Shown: in pieces, positions 10,005 to 19,235 of the stretch | Position numbering within the stretch: position 1 is the first letter of the stretch | Layout: the number at the start of each line of letters is the position of its first letter | From: Mycobacterium sp. SMC-8 | Lineage (GTDB): Bacteria; Actinomycetota; Actinomycetes; Mycobacteriales; Mycobacteriaceae | Assembly: GCF_025263565.1 (NCBI RefSeq) | Contig: NZ_CP079865.1 | Location: 3,224,001-3,288,000, forward strand | Direction of reading: 5' to 3' | Length of the DNA: 64,000 nt | Notes under the pieces: model-generated | Told to the model about the DNA's origin: nothing | What the model saw: the letters and a program-made list of their open reading frames with translations, nothing else | Databases searched by the model: none | Translations under genes and position numbers: made by a program

Positions 10005-10023
10005 GTGACCGCTCACTCGGTGA

Positions 10024-10320
10024 TCAGAACGCGTGCCGGTACTCGCGGAGCTGCACCCGTCCGTCCACTGCGAGCACCCCCTCGGCGCGCAGCCGTTCCA
10101 GTTGGCGGGTGGCCAGGTGCGCCGCAGGTCGGCCGGACGCCGAGATCACCCGGTGCCACGGCAAATCCGACGAGTCGGTCCGCATGATCCAGCCCACGAT
10201 CCGCGGGCTCGACAGACCGGCGGCTTCGGCGATGTCACCGTAGGTCGCGACCGCGCCCGAGGGTATCGACGCGACGAGTCCGCGGACCGTCTCGACCTGC
10301 TCCTCGGTGATCGCCGCCAT
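10024..10320 (-). CDS. Alkyltransferase-like (ATL) DNA-binding protein
   Basis: 98-residue MGMT-family protein. The catalytic PCHR motif of O6-alkylguanine transferases is PWHR here (SDLPWHRVISASGRP), so it cannot accept the alkyl group. ATL proteins of this type bind O6-alkylguanine and hand it to nucleotide excision repair. The DNA-binding HTH is visible as GDIAEAAGLSSPRIVGWIM, with the Arg finger present. The start at 10320 (MAAITEEQVE) is two bases from the stop of the upstream hydrolase gene, so it is translationally linked to it; the longer frame to 10398 would lie inside that gene. Position matches M. tuberculosis Rv3204. Confidence 0.9.
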   Translation of the reverse strand: MAAITEEQVETVRGLVASIPSGAVATYGDIAEAAGLSSPRIVGWIMRTDSSDLPWHRVISASGRPAAHLATRQLERLRAEGVLAVDGRVQLREYRHAF

Positions 10321-10322
10321 GC

Positions 10323-11105
10323 TCAGCCCAGGTGGTCGCGAATCACCGCGGCGGTCTCGGCCGGCTTGGCCAACGGCACCATGTGATCGCAATCCCATTC
10401 CAGCAGTGTGAAATCCGAGCCGAGGCCGGCATCGAGCGCGGCGATCAGCTCGTCACCGGCGTAGGGCGGGTCGGTGTGCAGGGCGCGCACCAGCGTCGTG
10501 GGTGTGCCGTCCCGCGGCAGCGGCACCGCGCGGGTCAGCTCGCTCCAGTAGCAGAGCATCGCCGGGATGCTGATGCGCCACCCGACCCGCCCGTTGGGCT
10601 GGTCGACGAGGTGTTCGTCGAGTTCCCTGTCCAGCTCCTCCTCGGCGACCTCGCCCCAGGACCCGCCGGCTTTCTCGTCGCGGGCTTCCGCGCGGTCGGT
10701 GTAATCGGGGGAGCGGTACATCTCGTCAGCGACCTCACGCATCCAGCGTCCGTCCAGGGCCACCGCGGGATCCAACAGCACGATGCCTTTGATCAGGTCG
10801 GGGCGCTGCGCGGCGAGGTTCAGCGCGATCGCCCCGCCGAACGAGTGACCGACCACCACCACCTGTCCGTCGGCCTCGGCGTCCACCAGAGCGGCCAGCG
10901 CGGCGACATTGGCCTCGATCGTCCACGGCGCATCCCACGACGAACGGCCGTGGCCCAGCAGATCCGGTGCGATCGCCGGCACGTCGGGCAGATGCCTGGT
11001 GAACAGACTCTCCCAGCGTTTGCCGTGGCCGGTCAGTCCGTGGATCGCCAGCACACGGGCAGGGCCGGACGATCCGAAACGGTAGGTGCACAACACATCG
11101 GTCAC
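10323..11105 (-). CDS. lipV: Alpha/beta hydrolase (LipV-like)
   Basis: 260 residues from a GTG at 11105 (MTDVLCTYRFGSSGP). This is preferred over the 329-residue frame, which would overlap the divergent adnA start. Features of the fold: HGLTGHGKRW (oxyanion region), GHSFGG (nucleophile Ser), LLDPAVAL, and a late DHMVPLAKP (catalytic His). An acid residue in the D/E-rich lid region is present. The family includes M. tuberculosis LipV, a carboxylesterase or lipase. It has no signal peptide, so it is cytoplasmic. It precedes the ATL gene in one operon. Confidence 0.82.
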   Translation of the reverse strand: MTDVLCTYRFGSSGPARVLAIHGLTGHGKRWESLFTRHLPDVPAIAPDLLGHGRSSWDAPWTIEANVAALAALVDAEADGQVVVVGHSFGGAIALNLAAQRPDLIKGIVLLDPAVALDGRWMREVADEMYRSPDYTDRAEARDEKAGGSWGEVAEEELDRELDEHLVDQPNGRVGWRISIPAMLCYWSELTRAVPLPRDGTPTTLVRALHTDPPYAGDELIAALDAGLGSDFTLLEWDCDHMVPLAKPAETAAVIRDHLG

Positions 11106-11183
11106 ACGTGCAGATGCTGCCAGGTCGACGGGGCCGGGGTCTATCCGAGCGGTGTTGTCGGACCCCCGTGATCTGATGCGTGC

Positions 11184-14100
11184 ATGTCCGCGCCGCACGC
11201 CGAACTCACCGCCGAAGTCCTCAGTCGACGGGACGTGCGGGGCACATTCCGCGTGCTGGGCGGGCCCGGCACCGGTAAGAGCACGCTGCTGGTGGACACC
11301 GCCGCGGCCCACATCCAGGCCGGGCGGGACCCGGAATCAGTTCTGCTGCTGACAGGTTCGGCCCGGCTCAATACGCAGGCCAGGGCGGCCATCACCACCG
11401 CCCTGCTCGGCGCCGGGGGACGCAGCGCCGTGCGCGAGCCGCTGGTGCGCACGGTGCACTCCTACGCGTTCGCGGTGTTGCGGCTGGCCGCCCAGCGCAA
11501 CGGCAGCCCGCCGCCGCGGCTGATCACCAGCGCCGAGCAGGACGGCATCATCCGTGAGCTGCTGACCGGTGACCTCGAGGACGGCGACGCGTCACCCGTC
11601 CGGTGGCCGGAGCGGCTGCGGCCGGCGCTGAGCACCGTCGGGTTCGCCACCGAACTGCGCGACCTGATGGCCCGCTGCAGCGAGCGCGGCGTCGATCCGC
11701 TTGCGCTGCAACGCCTCGGCCGGTCCGCAGGCCGGCCGGAGTGGCAGGCCGCGGGCCGGTTCGCCCAGGCCTACGAGCAGATCATGCTGCTGCGGGCGGC
11801 GGTGGGTATGGCCGCCCCGCAGGCCACCGTGCCGGCCCTGGGAGCCGCCGAACTCGTCGGTGCGGCGCTGGAGGCGTTCGCCACCGACGCCGACCTGCTG
11901 GTCGCCGAGCGGGCGCGGGTGCAGCTGCTGCTGGTCGACGACGCCCAGCACCTCGACCCCCAGGCCGCCCGCCTGGTCGAGGTGCTCTCCGCCGGCGCCG
12001 AGCTGACCGTGATCGCCGGCGATCCCCATCAGACGGTGTTCGGTTACCGCGGCGCCGATCCCGCGCTGCTGCGCGGCGACGGGCCCGCACTGGCCCTGAC
12101 GCGCTCCTACCGGAGTGCGGCTCGGATCGCCGAGCTGATCGCCGCGGTCGGGCGCCGACTGCCCGGTCCCGACGCCGTGCGGGAGTTCACCGGCACGGAC
12201 GCGGCAGGTTCGGTCGCGGTGCGCATCGCCGCATCCCAGCACGCCGAGTCGGCGCTGATCGCCGACGCCCTGCGCCGGGCGCACCTGGTCGACGGCGTGC
12301 CGTGGTCACAGATGGCGGTGATCGTCCGGTCCGTGCCGCGGACGGGCGCCGCGCTGGGCCGCGCACTGGCGGCAGCGGGCGTGCCGGTGGACCTGCCGCA
12401 GAACGATTCTCCGCTGGCCGACCAGCCGGCGGTGCGGGCACTGCTGACCGTTCTGGAGGCCACCGCCGACGGCCTCGACGGTGACCGGGCGCTGGCACTG
12501 GTCACCGGACCGATCGGGCGCGTCGACCCCGTCTCGCTGCGGCAGCTGCGCCGGGCGCTGCGCCGGGCGGCCCCGGGCGCACCCGGGGCGTTCGGTGATC
12601 TGCTGGTCGACGCTCTGCACCGCGACGAGAACTCGTTGCCCGACGAGCAGGCGCGGGCACTGCGGCGGGTCGCCGGGGTGCTGGCCGCCGCCCGGCGCAG
12701 CGCTGACGAGGGACGCGACCCGCGCCACACCCTCTGGCAGGCCTGGCACCGTTGCGGCCTGCAACGGCGCTGGCTGGCCGCCAGCGAACGGGGCGGCCCG
12801 GCCGCGGTTCAGGCCGATCGCGACCTCGATGCCATCACCGCGATGTTCGACGTGGCCGAACAGTACGTCGCGCGGACCGCCGGCGCGTCGCTGCGCGGCT
12901 TGGTCGATCACATCGGCGCGTTGTCGCTGCCGCCGGCCCGGTCCGTCGAGCAGGCGCCGGAGGCGGTCGCGCTGCTGAGCGCGCACTCCGCGTTGGACCG
13001 GGAGTGGGAGTTCGTGGTGCTCGCTGGACTGCAGGAAGGCTTGTGGCCCAACGTCGCTCCGCGCGGCGGGGTGTTGGGCACCCAGCAGCTGGTGGACGTC
13101 ATCGACGGCGTCGTCGACGCCGGGGACCGCGCCCTGTCGAGCCGGGCACCGCTGCTGGCTGAGGAGCGCAGGCTACTGATCGCAGCGATCGGCCGCGCCC
13201 GCGGCCGGCTGCTGGTGACGGCGGTCGACAGCGACAGCGGGGACGCTGCGATGCTGCCGTCCTCCTTCTGCCATGAGATCGCCGCGCTGGCCACTGAACC
13301 GGCACCTCAGCCGCCGCCGCCGATCAGCGCTCCGAGGGTGCTGGCGCCGTCGGCCGTCGTCGGTCGTTTGCGGTCGGTGGTGTGCGCAGCGCCGGACGCG
13401 GTTGATGACATGGAAAGAGCCTGCGCCGCAGCGCAACTGGCGCGTCTGGCCGAGGCCGGGGTGCATGGCGCGGATCCGGCGACGTGGTACGGAGCCCGCG
13501 ACCTGTCCAGCGCCGAACCGCTGTGGGAGGGCGACGACCACGTGGTGACGCTGTCGCCGTCGACACTGCAGATGCTGTCGGACTGCCCGTTGCGGTGGTT
13601 GCTGGAGCGCCACGGCGGATCCCGTGGCCGTGACGTGCGCTCCAGCCTCGGCTCGCTGGTGCACGCCCTGATCTCCGAAGCGGGCCGCACCGAGGCCCAG
13701 CTGCTCGATGGACTCGAAAAGGTCTGGGGCGAGCTTCCTTTCGATGCCCGATGGTATGCCGACAACGAACAGGCCCGGCACCTGGAGATGCTGCGTACCT
13801 TTCTGCGGTGGCGGGAGGAGACCCGCGGGGAGCTCACCGAGGTCGGCACCGAGGTCGAGGTCGACGGGAAGGTCGGCGAGGCCGACGGCGAGCGGCCGGC
13901 CGTGCGAGTGCGCGGGCGACTGGACCGCCTGGAACGCGACAGTGAAGGCCGGCTCGTCGTCATCGACATCAAGACCGGCAAGAGCCCGGTGAGCAAGGAC
14001 GACGCCCAGAGCCACGCCCAATTGGCGCTGTACCAGCTGGCGGTGGCGGCCGGCCTGCTGCCCGACGGTGACGAACCGGGAGGCGGACGCCTGGTCTACC

Positions 14101-14303
14101 TCGGCAAGACCACCGGTGGCGGCGCGACCGAACGCCACCAGGACGCGCTGACCGCCGACGGCCGCAGCGAGTGGGAAGCCCAGGTCCACGAGGCAGCCGC
14201 AGCCACGCAAGGGCCGGAGTTCGCCGCCCGGATCAACGACGGCTGCGCGCACTGCCCGGTCCGCGCCATGTGCCCGGCGCAGAACACCAGGAGGGACGCA
14301 TGA
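11184..14303 (+). CDS. adnA: AdnA, helicase-nuclease subunit of AdnAB
   Basis: 1039 residues. N-terminal UvrD/SF1A motor: Walker A GGPGTGKST (26-34), Walker B LLLVDDAQHL, motif III IAGDPHQTVFGYRG. The C-terminal RecB/AddB-type nuclease has GRLVVIDIKTGKSP (the DxK catalytic core). Four cysteines, one in SDCPLRWLL near 800 and three in CAHCPVRAMC near 1022-1031, match a 4Fe-4S-stapled nuclease. AdnAB is the mycobacterial enzyme that resects double-strand breaks. The TGA overlaps the adnB ATG in the four bases ATGA, which couples translation of the two subunits. It is divergent from the lipV-like gene. Confidence 0.94.
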   Translation: MSAPHAELTAEVLSRRDVRGTFRVLGGPGTGKSTLLVDTAAAHIQAGRDPESVLLLTGSARLNTQARAAITTALLGAGGRSAVREPLVRTVHSYAFAVLRLAAQRNGSPPPRLITSAEQDGIIRELLTGDLEDGDASPVRWPERLRPALSTVGFATELRDLMARCSERGVDPLALQRLGRSAGRPEWQAAGRFAQAYEQIMLLRAAVGMAAPQATVPALGAAELVGAALEAFATDADLLVAERARVQLLLVDDAQHLDPQAARLVEVLSAGAELTVIAGDPHQTVFGYRGADPALLRGDGPALALTRSYRSAARIAELIAAVGRRLPGPDAVREFTGTDAAGSVAVRIAASQHAESALIADALRRAHLVDGVPWSQMAVIVRSVPRTGAALGRALAAAGVPVDLPQNDSPLADQPAVRALLTVLEATADGLDGDRALALVTGPIGRVDPVSLRQLRRALRRAAPGAPGAFGDLLVDALHRDENSLPDEQARALRRVAGVLAAARRSADEGRDPRHTLWQAWHRCGLQRRWLAASERGGPAAVQADRDLDAITAMFDVAEQYVARTAGASLRGLVDHIGALSLPPARSVEQAPEAVALLSAHSALDREWEFVVLAGLQEGLWPNVAPRGGVLGTQQLVDVIDGVVDAGDRALSSRAPLLAEERRLLIAAIGRARGRLLVTAVDSDSGDAAMLPSSFCHEIAALATEPAPQPPPPISAPRVLAPSAVVGRLRSVVCAAPDAVDDMERACAAAQLARLAEAGVHGADPATWYGARDLSSAEPLWEGDDHVVTLSPSTLQMLSDCPLRWLLERHGGSRGRDVRSSLGSLVHALISEAGRTEAQLLDGLEKVWGELPFDARWYADNEQARHLEMLRTFLRWREETRGELTEVGTEVEVDGKVGEADGERPAVRVRGRLDRLERDSEGRLVVIDIKTGKSPVSKDDAQSHAQLALYQLAVAAGLLPDGDEPGGGRLVYLGKTTGGGATERHQDALTADGRSEWEAQVHEAAAATQGPEFAARINDGCAHCPVRAMCPAQNTRRDA

Positions 14304-17300
14304 CGGGTCCGCGGTACAGTCCCGCCGAATTATCCACAGCACTGGGTCTTTTCGAGCCCACCGACGAGCAGGCCGCCGTGATCTCGGCCCCGCCGGGACC
14401 ACTCGTGGTGATCGCCGGCGCCGGGGCGGGCAAGACCGAGACGATGGCCGCACGGGTGGTGTGGCTGGTGGCCAACGGGTACGCCCGGCCCGGGGAGGTG
14501 CTCGGTCTGACCTTCACCCGCAAGGCGGCCGGGCAGCTGCTGCGCCGGGTCCGTGCCCGGCTGGCCCGGCTGGCTGGGGCGGGTCTGATGCTCCCGGCGG
14601 GCAGTGCGGATCTCGCCGACGACCCCGTCACGATCAGCACCTACCACGCATTCGCCGGGAATCTGCTCCGCGACTTCGGTCTGCTGCTCCCCGCCGAACC
14701 CGACACCAGGCTGCTCGGCGAAACCGAGTTGTGGCAGCTGGCGTTCAGGGTGGTGTGTGAACATCCGGCGGCCCTCGACACCGAGAAGTCGCCGGCCTCG
14801 ATCACCGACATGGTGCTGCGGTTGGCCGGGCAGCTTTCCGAACACCTCGTCGACACTGCTCAGCTGCGCGACACCCATGTCGAGCTGGAGCGATTGGTGC
14901 ACCACTTGCCCGCGGGCCGTTACCAGCGCGATCGCGGGCCCAGCCAGTGGCTCCTCCGCATGCTCGCCACCCAGACCGAGCGCACCATGCTCGTCCCACT
15001 CATCGACGCGCTGCACCAGCGGATGCGGCAGGAGCGGGTGATGGATTTCGGGATGCAGATGGCCTCGGCCGCGCGGTTGGCCGCGCAGTGCCCGCAGGTC
15101 GGCGAACAGCTGCGGCAACGCTACCGCGTGGTCCTGCTCGACGAGTACCAGGACACCGGGCATGCGCAGCGGGTGGCGCTGTCCTCGTTGTTCGGCGGCG
15201 GTGCCGACGACGGGCTGGCGCTGACCGCCGTCGGGGACCCGATCCAGTCGATCTACGGCTGGCGCGGAGCCTCGGCGACCAACCTGCCGCGGTTCACCAC
15301 CGACTTCCCGCTGGCGGACGGCAGCCCGGCGCCGACGCTGGAGCTGCGCACCAGTTGGCGCAACCCGCCCGAAGTCCTGCACCTTGCCAACGAGGTGTCC
15401 GTCGAAGCCCGGCGCCGGTCGGTTTCGGTCCGCGCGCTGCAGCCGCGCCCGGGCGCCGAGCCCGGCAGCGTGCGGTGTGCGCTGCTGACCGACGTGGAGG
15501 CCGAACGGGAGTGGGTCGCCGAGCAGATCGCGTCGCGGTGGCACGCCGGTTCCGCTTCCGGTGGGGCGGCGCCGACGGCCGCAGTGCTGGTGCGCCGCAA
15601 CGTCGACGCCGGACCGATGGCCGATGCGCTGACCCGTCGGGGAGTCGCCGTGGAGGTGGTCGGCCTCGCGGGCCTCCTGGCGGTGCCGGAGGTCTCCGAT
15701 GTGGTCGCCATGCTGCGGCTGGCGGCCGACCCGACCGCCGGGGCGGCGGCAGTGCGGGTATTGACCGGGCCACGGTGGCGCCTGGGCGCCCGCGACGTCG
15801 CGGCGCTGTGGCGGCGGGCGGTCACCCTCGTCGACGCGGGCGGTCCCGCGCCCGATGCGGTGTCGACGACCGCCGGGATCGTCGCGCAACTCGGTCCGGA
15901 CGCTGACGCCGCGTGCCTGGCCGACGCGATCTGCGATCCGGGCCCGGCCGCGGCGTACTCCCCGCAGGGGCACGCCAGGATCGTCGCGCTGGGGCGTGAA
16001 CTGACCGCGCTGCGCGCCCATCTGGACAGCCCGCTGCCCGAGCTACTCGCCGAGGTGCGCCGCGTCCTCGGTATCGACACCGAAGTCCGTGCCGCACAAC
16101 CAGTCTCGGCAGGATGGTCGGGCACCGAGCACCTCGACGCGTTCGCCGACGTGGTGGCCGACTTCGCGTCCCGGGGCGCCACCACGGTGTCGGCGCTGCT
16201 GGCCTATCTCGACACCGCCGAGCAGGTGGAGAACGGTCTGGCGCCCGCCGAGGTCACGGTGTCAGCGGACCGCGTGCAGATCCTCACCGTGCACGCCGCC
16301 AAGGGCCTGGAATGGCAGCTCGTCGCCGTGCCGCACCTGTCCGCTCGGATCTTCCCGTCCACCGCCTCCCCGCGCACCTGGCTCACCGACGCCGCCGACC
16401 TGCCCCCGCTGCTGCGCGGTGACTGCGCGGCGGTGTCAGAACACGGCGTTCCGGTGCTCGACACCTCCGACGTCAGCGACCGGAAAGGCTTGTCCGACAA
16501 GATCTATGACCACAAGCGCAGCCTGGACCAACGTCGCACCGACGAAGAGCGCCGCCTGCTGTACGTGGCCATCACCCGCGCCGAGGACACGCTGCTGGTG
16601 TCGGGCCATCACTGGGGTGCGACCGAATCCAAGCCCAGAGGTCCGTCGACGTTCCTGACCGAACTCAAGGACGTCATCGACGCGTCGATCGCCGACGGAA
16701 CTCCGTGTGGAACCGTCGACATCTGGACTGACGCCCCCGCCGACGGTGAGTCCAACCCGCTGCGCGACCGGGTGGTCGAGGCCGTGTGGCCGGAAGATCC
16801 GCTGGGCGGTCGGCGTGCGCACACCGACCGGGGCGCGCAGCTGGTCGCCTCGGCGATGTCCGCCGAGTCACCACCGGATCCGACACCCGATGTCCACGAA
16901 TGGGCCGCCGACGTCGACGCACTGCTGGCCGAACGCGAACGTGCCGCCCGGCGGCCGGTGCGTCCGTTGCCGCAGCAGTTGTCGGTCAGCGCGATGGTCG
17001 AACTCGGCCGCGACCCGGAGGCGGTCGCCGCACGTCTGCAGCGCCGGCTGCCCCGGCGCCCGGATGCACAGGCCCTGCTGGGCAGCGCATTTCACGACTG
17101 GGTGCAACGCTACTTCCAGGCCGAGAAGCTGTTCGATCTCGATGACCTGCCCGGCGCGGTGGACGCCGACCGTGACGATCGTGGCGAGCTGGAGGAGCTG
17201 CAGAACGCGTTCGTGGTGTCACCGTGGGCTGCTCGCACCCCGATCGATGTGGAGGTGCCGTTCGACATGATGATCGGCGCACGGGTGGTCCGCGGCCGCA

Positions 17301-17590
17301 TCGACGCGGTCTTCGCCGACGACGACGGCGGGGTCACGGTGCTGGACTGGAAGACCGGCGAGCTGCCGCCGACCGAAGAGGAGTTGCGGCACAATGCTGT
17401 TCAGCTCTCGGTGTACCGGTTGGCGTGGGCACGCCTGCATGACTGCCCGCTGTCCTCGGTGCGCGCAGCGTTCCATTATGTGCGGTCCGGACGCACGGTC
17501 ATCCCGGACCACCTGCCCGACGAGGACGAGTTGATCGCGCTGCTGACCGACCGGTCCCGGGACGGGGAGGTGGCTCAGCTGTCGCGGTAG
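14300..17590 (+). CDS. adnB: AdnB, helicase-nuclease subunit of AdnAB
   Basis: 1096 residues from ATG 14300, with AGGAGG at 14289-14294. UvrD-like motor: GAGAGKT (40-46), TFTRKAAGQLL (Ia), LLDEYQDTGHAQ (Walker B), VGDPIQSIYGWRGA (III), [13 protein letters not shown] (V), and LLYVAITRAEDTLLV (VI). The nuclease at the C-terminus has GSAFHDWVQRYF and VTVLDWKTGELPP, so the catalytic His, Asp and Lys are present. The motor is complete, in keeping with AdnB being the leading translocase. The frame could extend upstream to 14171, but the overlap ATG with its ribosome site is decisive. The last 16 bases overlap the convergent DoxX-like gene. Confidence 0.94.
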   Translation: MTGPRYSPAELSTALGLFEPTDEQAAVISAPPGPLVVIAGAGAGKTETMAARVVWLVANGYARPGEVLGLTFTRKAAGQLLRRVRARLARLAGAGLMLPAGSADLADDPVTISTYHAFAGNLLRDFGLLLPAEPDTRLLGETELWQLAFRVVCEHPAALDTEKSPASITDMVLRLAGQLSEHLVDTAQLRDTHVELERLVHHLPAGRYQRDRGPSQWLLRMLATQTERTMLVPLIDALHQRMRQERVMDFGMQMASAARLAAQCPQVGEQLRQRYRVVLLDEYQDTGHAQRVALSSLFGGGADDGLALTAVGDPIQSIYGWRGASATNLPRFTTDFPLADGSPAPTLELRTSWRNPPEVLHLANEVSVEARRRSVSVRALQPRPGAEPGSVRCALLTDVEAEREWVAEQIASRWHAGSASGGAAPTAAVLVRRNVDAGPMADALTRRGVAVEVVGLAGLLAVPEVSDVVAMLRLAADPTAGAAAVRVLTGPRWRLGARDVAALWRRAVTLVDAGGPAPDAVSTTAGIVAQLGPDADAACLADAICDPGPAAAYSPQGHARIVALGRELTALRAHLDSPLPELLAEVRRVLGIDTEVRAAQPVSAGWSGTEHLDAFADVVADFASRGATTVSALLAYLDTAEQVENGLAPAEVTVSADRVQILTVHAAKGLEWQLVAVPHLSARIFPSTASPRTWLTDAADLPPLLRGDCAAVSEHGVPVLDTSDVSDRKGLSDKIYDHKRSLDQRRTDEERRLLYVAITRAEDTLLVSGHHWGATESKPRGPSTFLTELKDVIDASIADGTPCGTVDIWTDAPADGESNPLRDRVVEAVWPEDPLGGRRAHTDRGAQLVASAMSAESPPDPTPDVHEWAADVDALLAERERAARRPVRPLPQQLSVSAMVELGRDPEAVAARLQRRLPRRPDAQALLGSAFHDWVQRYFQAEKLFDLDDLPGAVDADRDDRGELEELQNAFVVSPWAARTPIDVEVPFDMMIGARVVRGRIDAVFADDDGGVTVLDWKTGELPPTEEELRHNAVQLSVYRLAWARLHDCPLSSVRAAFHYVRSGRTVIPDHLPDEDELIALLTDRSRDGEVAQLSR

Positions 17591-17979
17591 ATTTTCCAGG
17601 CCTGCGTGATCATCGGGATCTGCAACGGCAGTCGGGCGATCGCACCCAACCGCATGGGCAGTGACTTGGTCGGGTCGTTGAACCACAGCCGGACCATGTT
17701 CACGTTGCCGGGGAACACGCCGACGAACAACGCGATCGCCGACAGCGCGCCGGCCTTGCGGGTCTTCGGCGCCAGCAGCAGTGCGCCCACACCGACCTCG
17801 GCGGCACCGGAGGCGTAAGTGTAGAAGCGCTGTGTGCCGGGGAGTTCCGCGGGCACGATCGAGTCGAAGGGCTTCGGGGCGACGAAATGCAGGATGCCCA
17901 TGCCGACCAGCCAGGCGCCCATTCGGGCGCCGCGTGAGGACTTCGTGATCTGCTGCCGTGCCGTTGGAGACGTGGTCAT
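17575..17979 (-). CDS. DoxX-like membrane protein
   Basis: 134 residues with about four hydrophobic stretches (GAWLVGMGILHFVAP, AAEVGVGALLLA, GALSAIALFVGVF, and a final IPMITQAW segment), typical of the small DoxX/SURF-like family. The motif LHFVAPKPFDSIVPAELPG is a strong landmark. The ATG at 17979 is preferred, though a GTG at 18009 is possible (AAGGAG is too close to it). It is divergent from the potassium channel gene. In mycobacteria DoxX relatives are linked to membrane redox stress; a role here is not shown. Confidence 0.78.
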   Translation of the reverse strand: MTTSPTARQQITKSSRGARMGAWLVGMGILHFVAPKPFDSIVPAELPGTQRFYTYASGAAEVGVGALLLAPKTRKAGALSAIALFVGVFPGNVNMVRLWFNDPTKSLPMRLGAIARLPLQIPMITQAWKIYRDS

Positions 17980-18025
17980 GATTACATTGTGCTGGTGCGG
18001 CTGCCTCACTCCTTGACCGGCCCTC

Positions 18026-19105
18026 GTGGCTAAGGGACGTCTACGCCGGCGGGTACGCCGGTTCGATCAGGCGCTGGCCGATCTTCCGGTTCACGCGCTC
18101 ACCGACCGCGTGCAGATCCCGACCGAGACGGTGAGCCCGGCGCGGCGCATCACCGTACGCGTCATCTACGCGCTGGGGGCGCTGTTCGCCGCGGTGCTGA
18201 TCGTCTACCTCGACCGCGACGGGTACCGCGACAGCCAAGAGAATCCACTGTCCTTCCTGGACTGCCTGTACTACGCGACGGTGTCGCTGTCGACGACGGG
18301 TTACGGCGACATCACCCCGATCACCCCGGAGGCGCGCCTGGTCAACGTCCTGGTGATCACGCCGCTGCGGGTGGCTTTCCTGATCGTGCTGATCGGCACC
18401 ACCGTCGAGACCCTCACCACGCAATCGCGTCAGGTCTATCAAATCCAGCGCTGGAGGAGCAGATTGCGCAACCACATCATCATCGTCGGCTACGGCACCA
18501 AGGGCCGCACCGCCGCCGCGGCGATGGTCGGCGACGAGATCGCACCCGGCGACATCGTGGTGGTCGACGAGGACACCGCGGCCCTGGAACGCGCCAAGAG
18601 CGCGGGCCTGGTCACCGTTCGCGGCAGTGCCACCGACTCCGAGGTTCTGCGCCTGGCCGGCGCTCAGCACGCCAGGACCATCATCGTCGCGGCCAACCGG
18701 GACGACACCGCTGTCCTGGTCACCCTCACCGCCCGCGAACTCGCGCCGAAGGCCAAGATCATCGCCGCGGTGCGCGAAACCGACAATGAACACCTACTCA
18801 AGCAGTCCGGGGCGGACTCGACCGTCGTCACCTCCGAGACGGCGGGCCGTTTGCTCGGCATCGCGGTAAAGACCCCCAGCGTCGTCGAGATGATGGAGGA
18901 TCTGCTCACCCCCGACCGCGGTTTCGCGATCGCCGAACGGGAGGTCACGCCGAAGGAGGTCGGTGGCTCGCCACGCCATCTGCCCGACATCGTGCTCGGT
19001 GTGGTCCGCGGCAACAGGCTGATCCGGGTCGACGACCCCGAGGTCGACGCTCTGGAGCCGGGAGACAGGCTGCTCTACATCAGGTCCGCGGACGAGGAGC
19101 GATGA
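18026..19105 (+). CDS. Potassium channel, two-TM with RCK domain (Rv3200c family)
   Basis: 359 residues. After a short cytoplasmic head there are two transmembrane helices (about 47-65 and 105-130) flanking a pore loop with the selectivity filter TTGYGD (in STTGYGDITP). A Rossmann RCK/TrkA-N domain follows (IIIVGYGTKGRTAAAAM, with VVVDEDTAALERAKSAG closing the nucleotide site). A TrkA-C-like domain ends the protein (EVTPKEVGGSPRHLPDIV). It is an MthK/Kch-type K+ channel gated by a bound ligand. The start is the GTG at 18026. Transport of K+ is established for the family; the gating ligand is not. Confidence 0.92.
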   Translation: MAKGRLRRRVRRFDQALADLPVHALTDRVQIPTETVSPARRITVRVIYALGALFAAVLIVYLDRDGYRDSQENPLSFLDCLYYATVSLSTTGYGDITPITPEARLVNVLVITPLRVAFLIVLIGTTVETLTTQSRQVYQIQRWRSRLRNHIIIVGYGTKGRTAAAAMVGDEIAPGDIVVVDEDTAALERAKSAGLVTVRGSATDSEVLRLAGAQHARTIIVAANRDDTAVLVTLTARELAPKAKIIAAVRETDNEHLLKQSGADSTVVTSETAGRLLGIAVKTPSVVEMMEDLLTPDRGFAIAEREVTPKEVGGSPRHLPDIVLGVVRGNRLIRVDDPEVDALEPGDRLLYIRSADEER

Positions 19106-19235
19106 GCGCTTGCCGCGAAGAGCAGAAGGCAGCGATGAGCGCTTGCGCCGCGACGAGCCCTCGGGCGAGGAGCCGTCGAGTGAAGAGCAGAAGGCAGCGA
19201 TGAGCGCTTGCGCGAAGAGCAGAAGGCAGCGATGA
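19096..19235. repeat. Intergenic repeats carrying ribosome site and ATG
   Basis: The unit GAAGAGCAGAAGGCAGCGAT, followed by GAGCGCTTGCG in the first two copies, occurs at 19117-19147, 19182-19212 and 19214-19235 (65 and then 32 bases apart), with a partial copy at 19096-19116. Each full copy carries AGAAGG spaced before an ATG, so each repeats the context of a translation start. The third copy supplies the nudC start codon. Confidence 0.85.

Noticed and set aside
14330..14338. TTATCCACA, an E. coli-type DnaA box, at the adnB start; another at 25569-25577
   Set aside because: Single isolated boxes far from any dnaA/dnaN, with one inside a gene. They are expected by chance or as coding sequence, not an origin.
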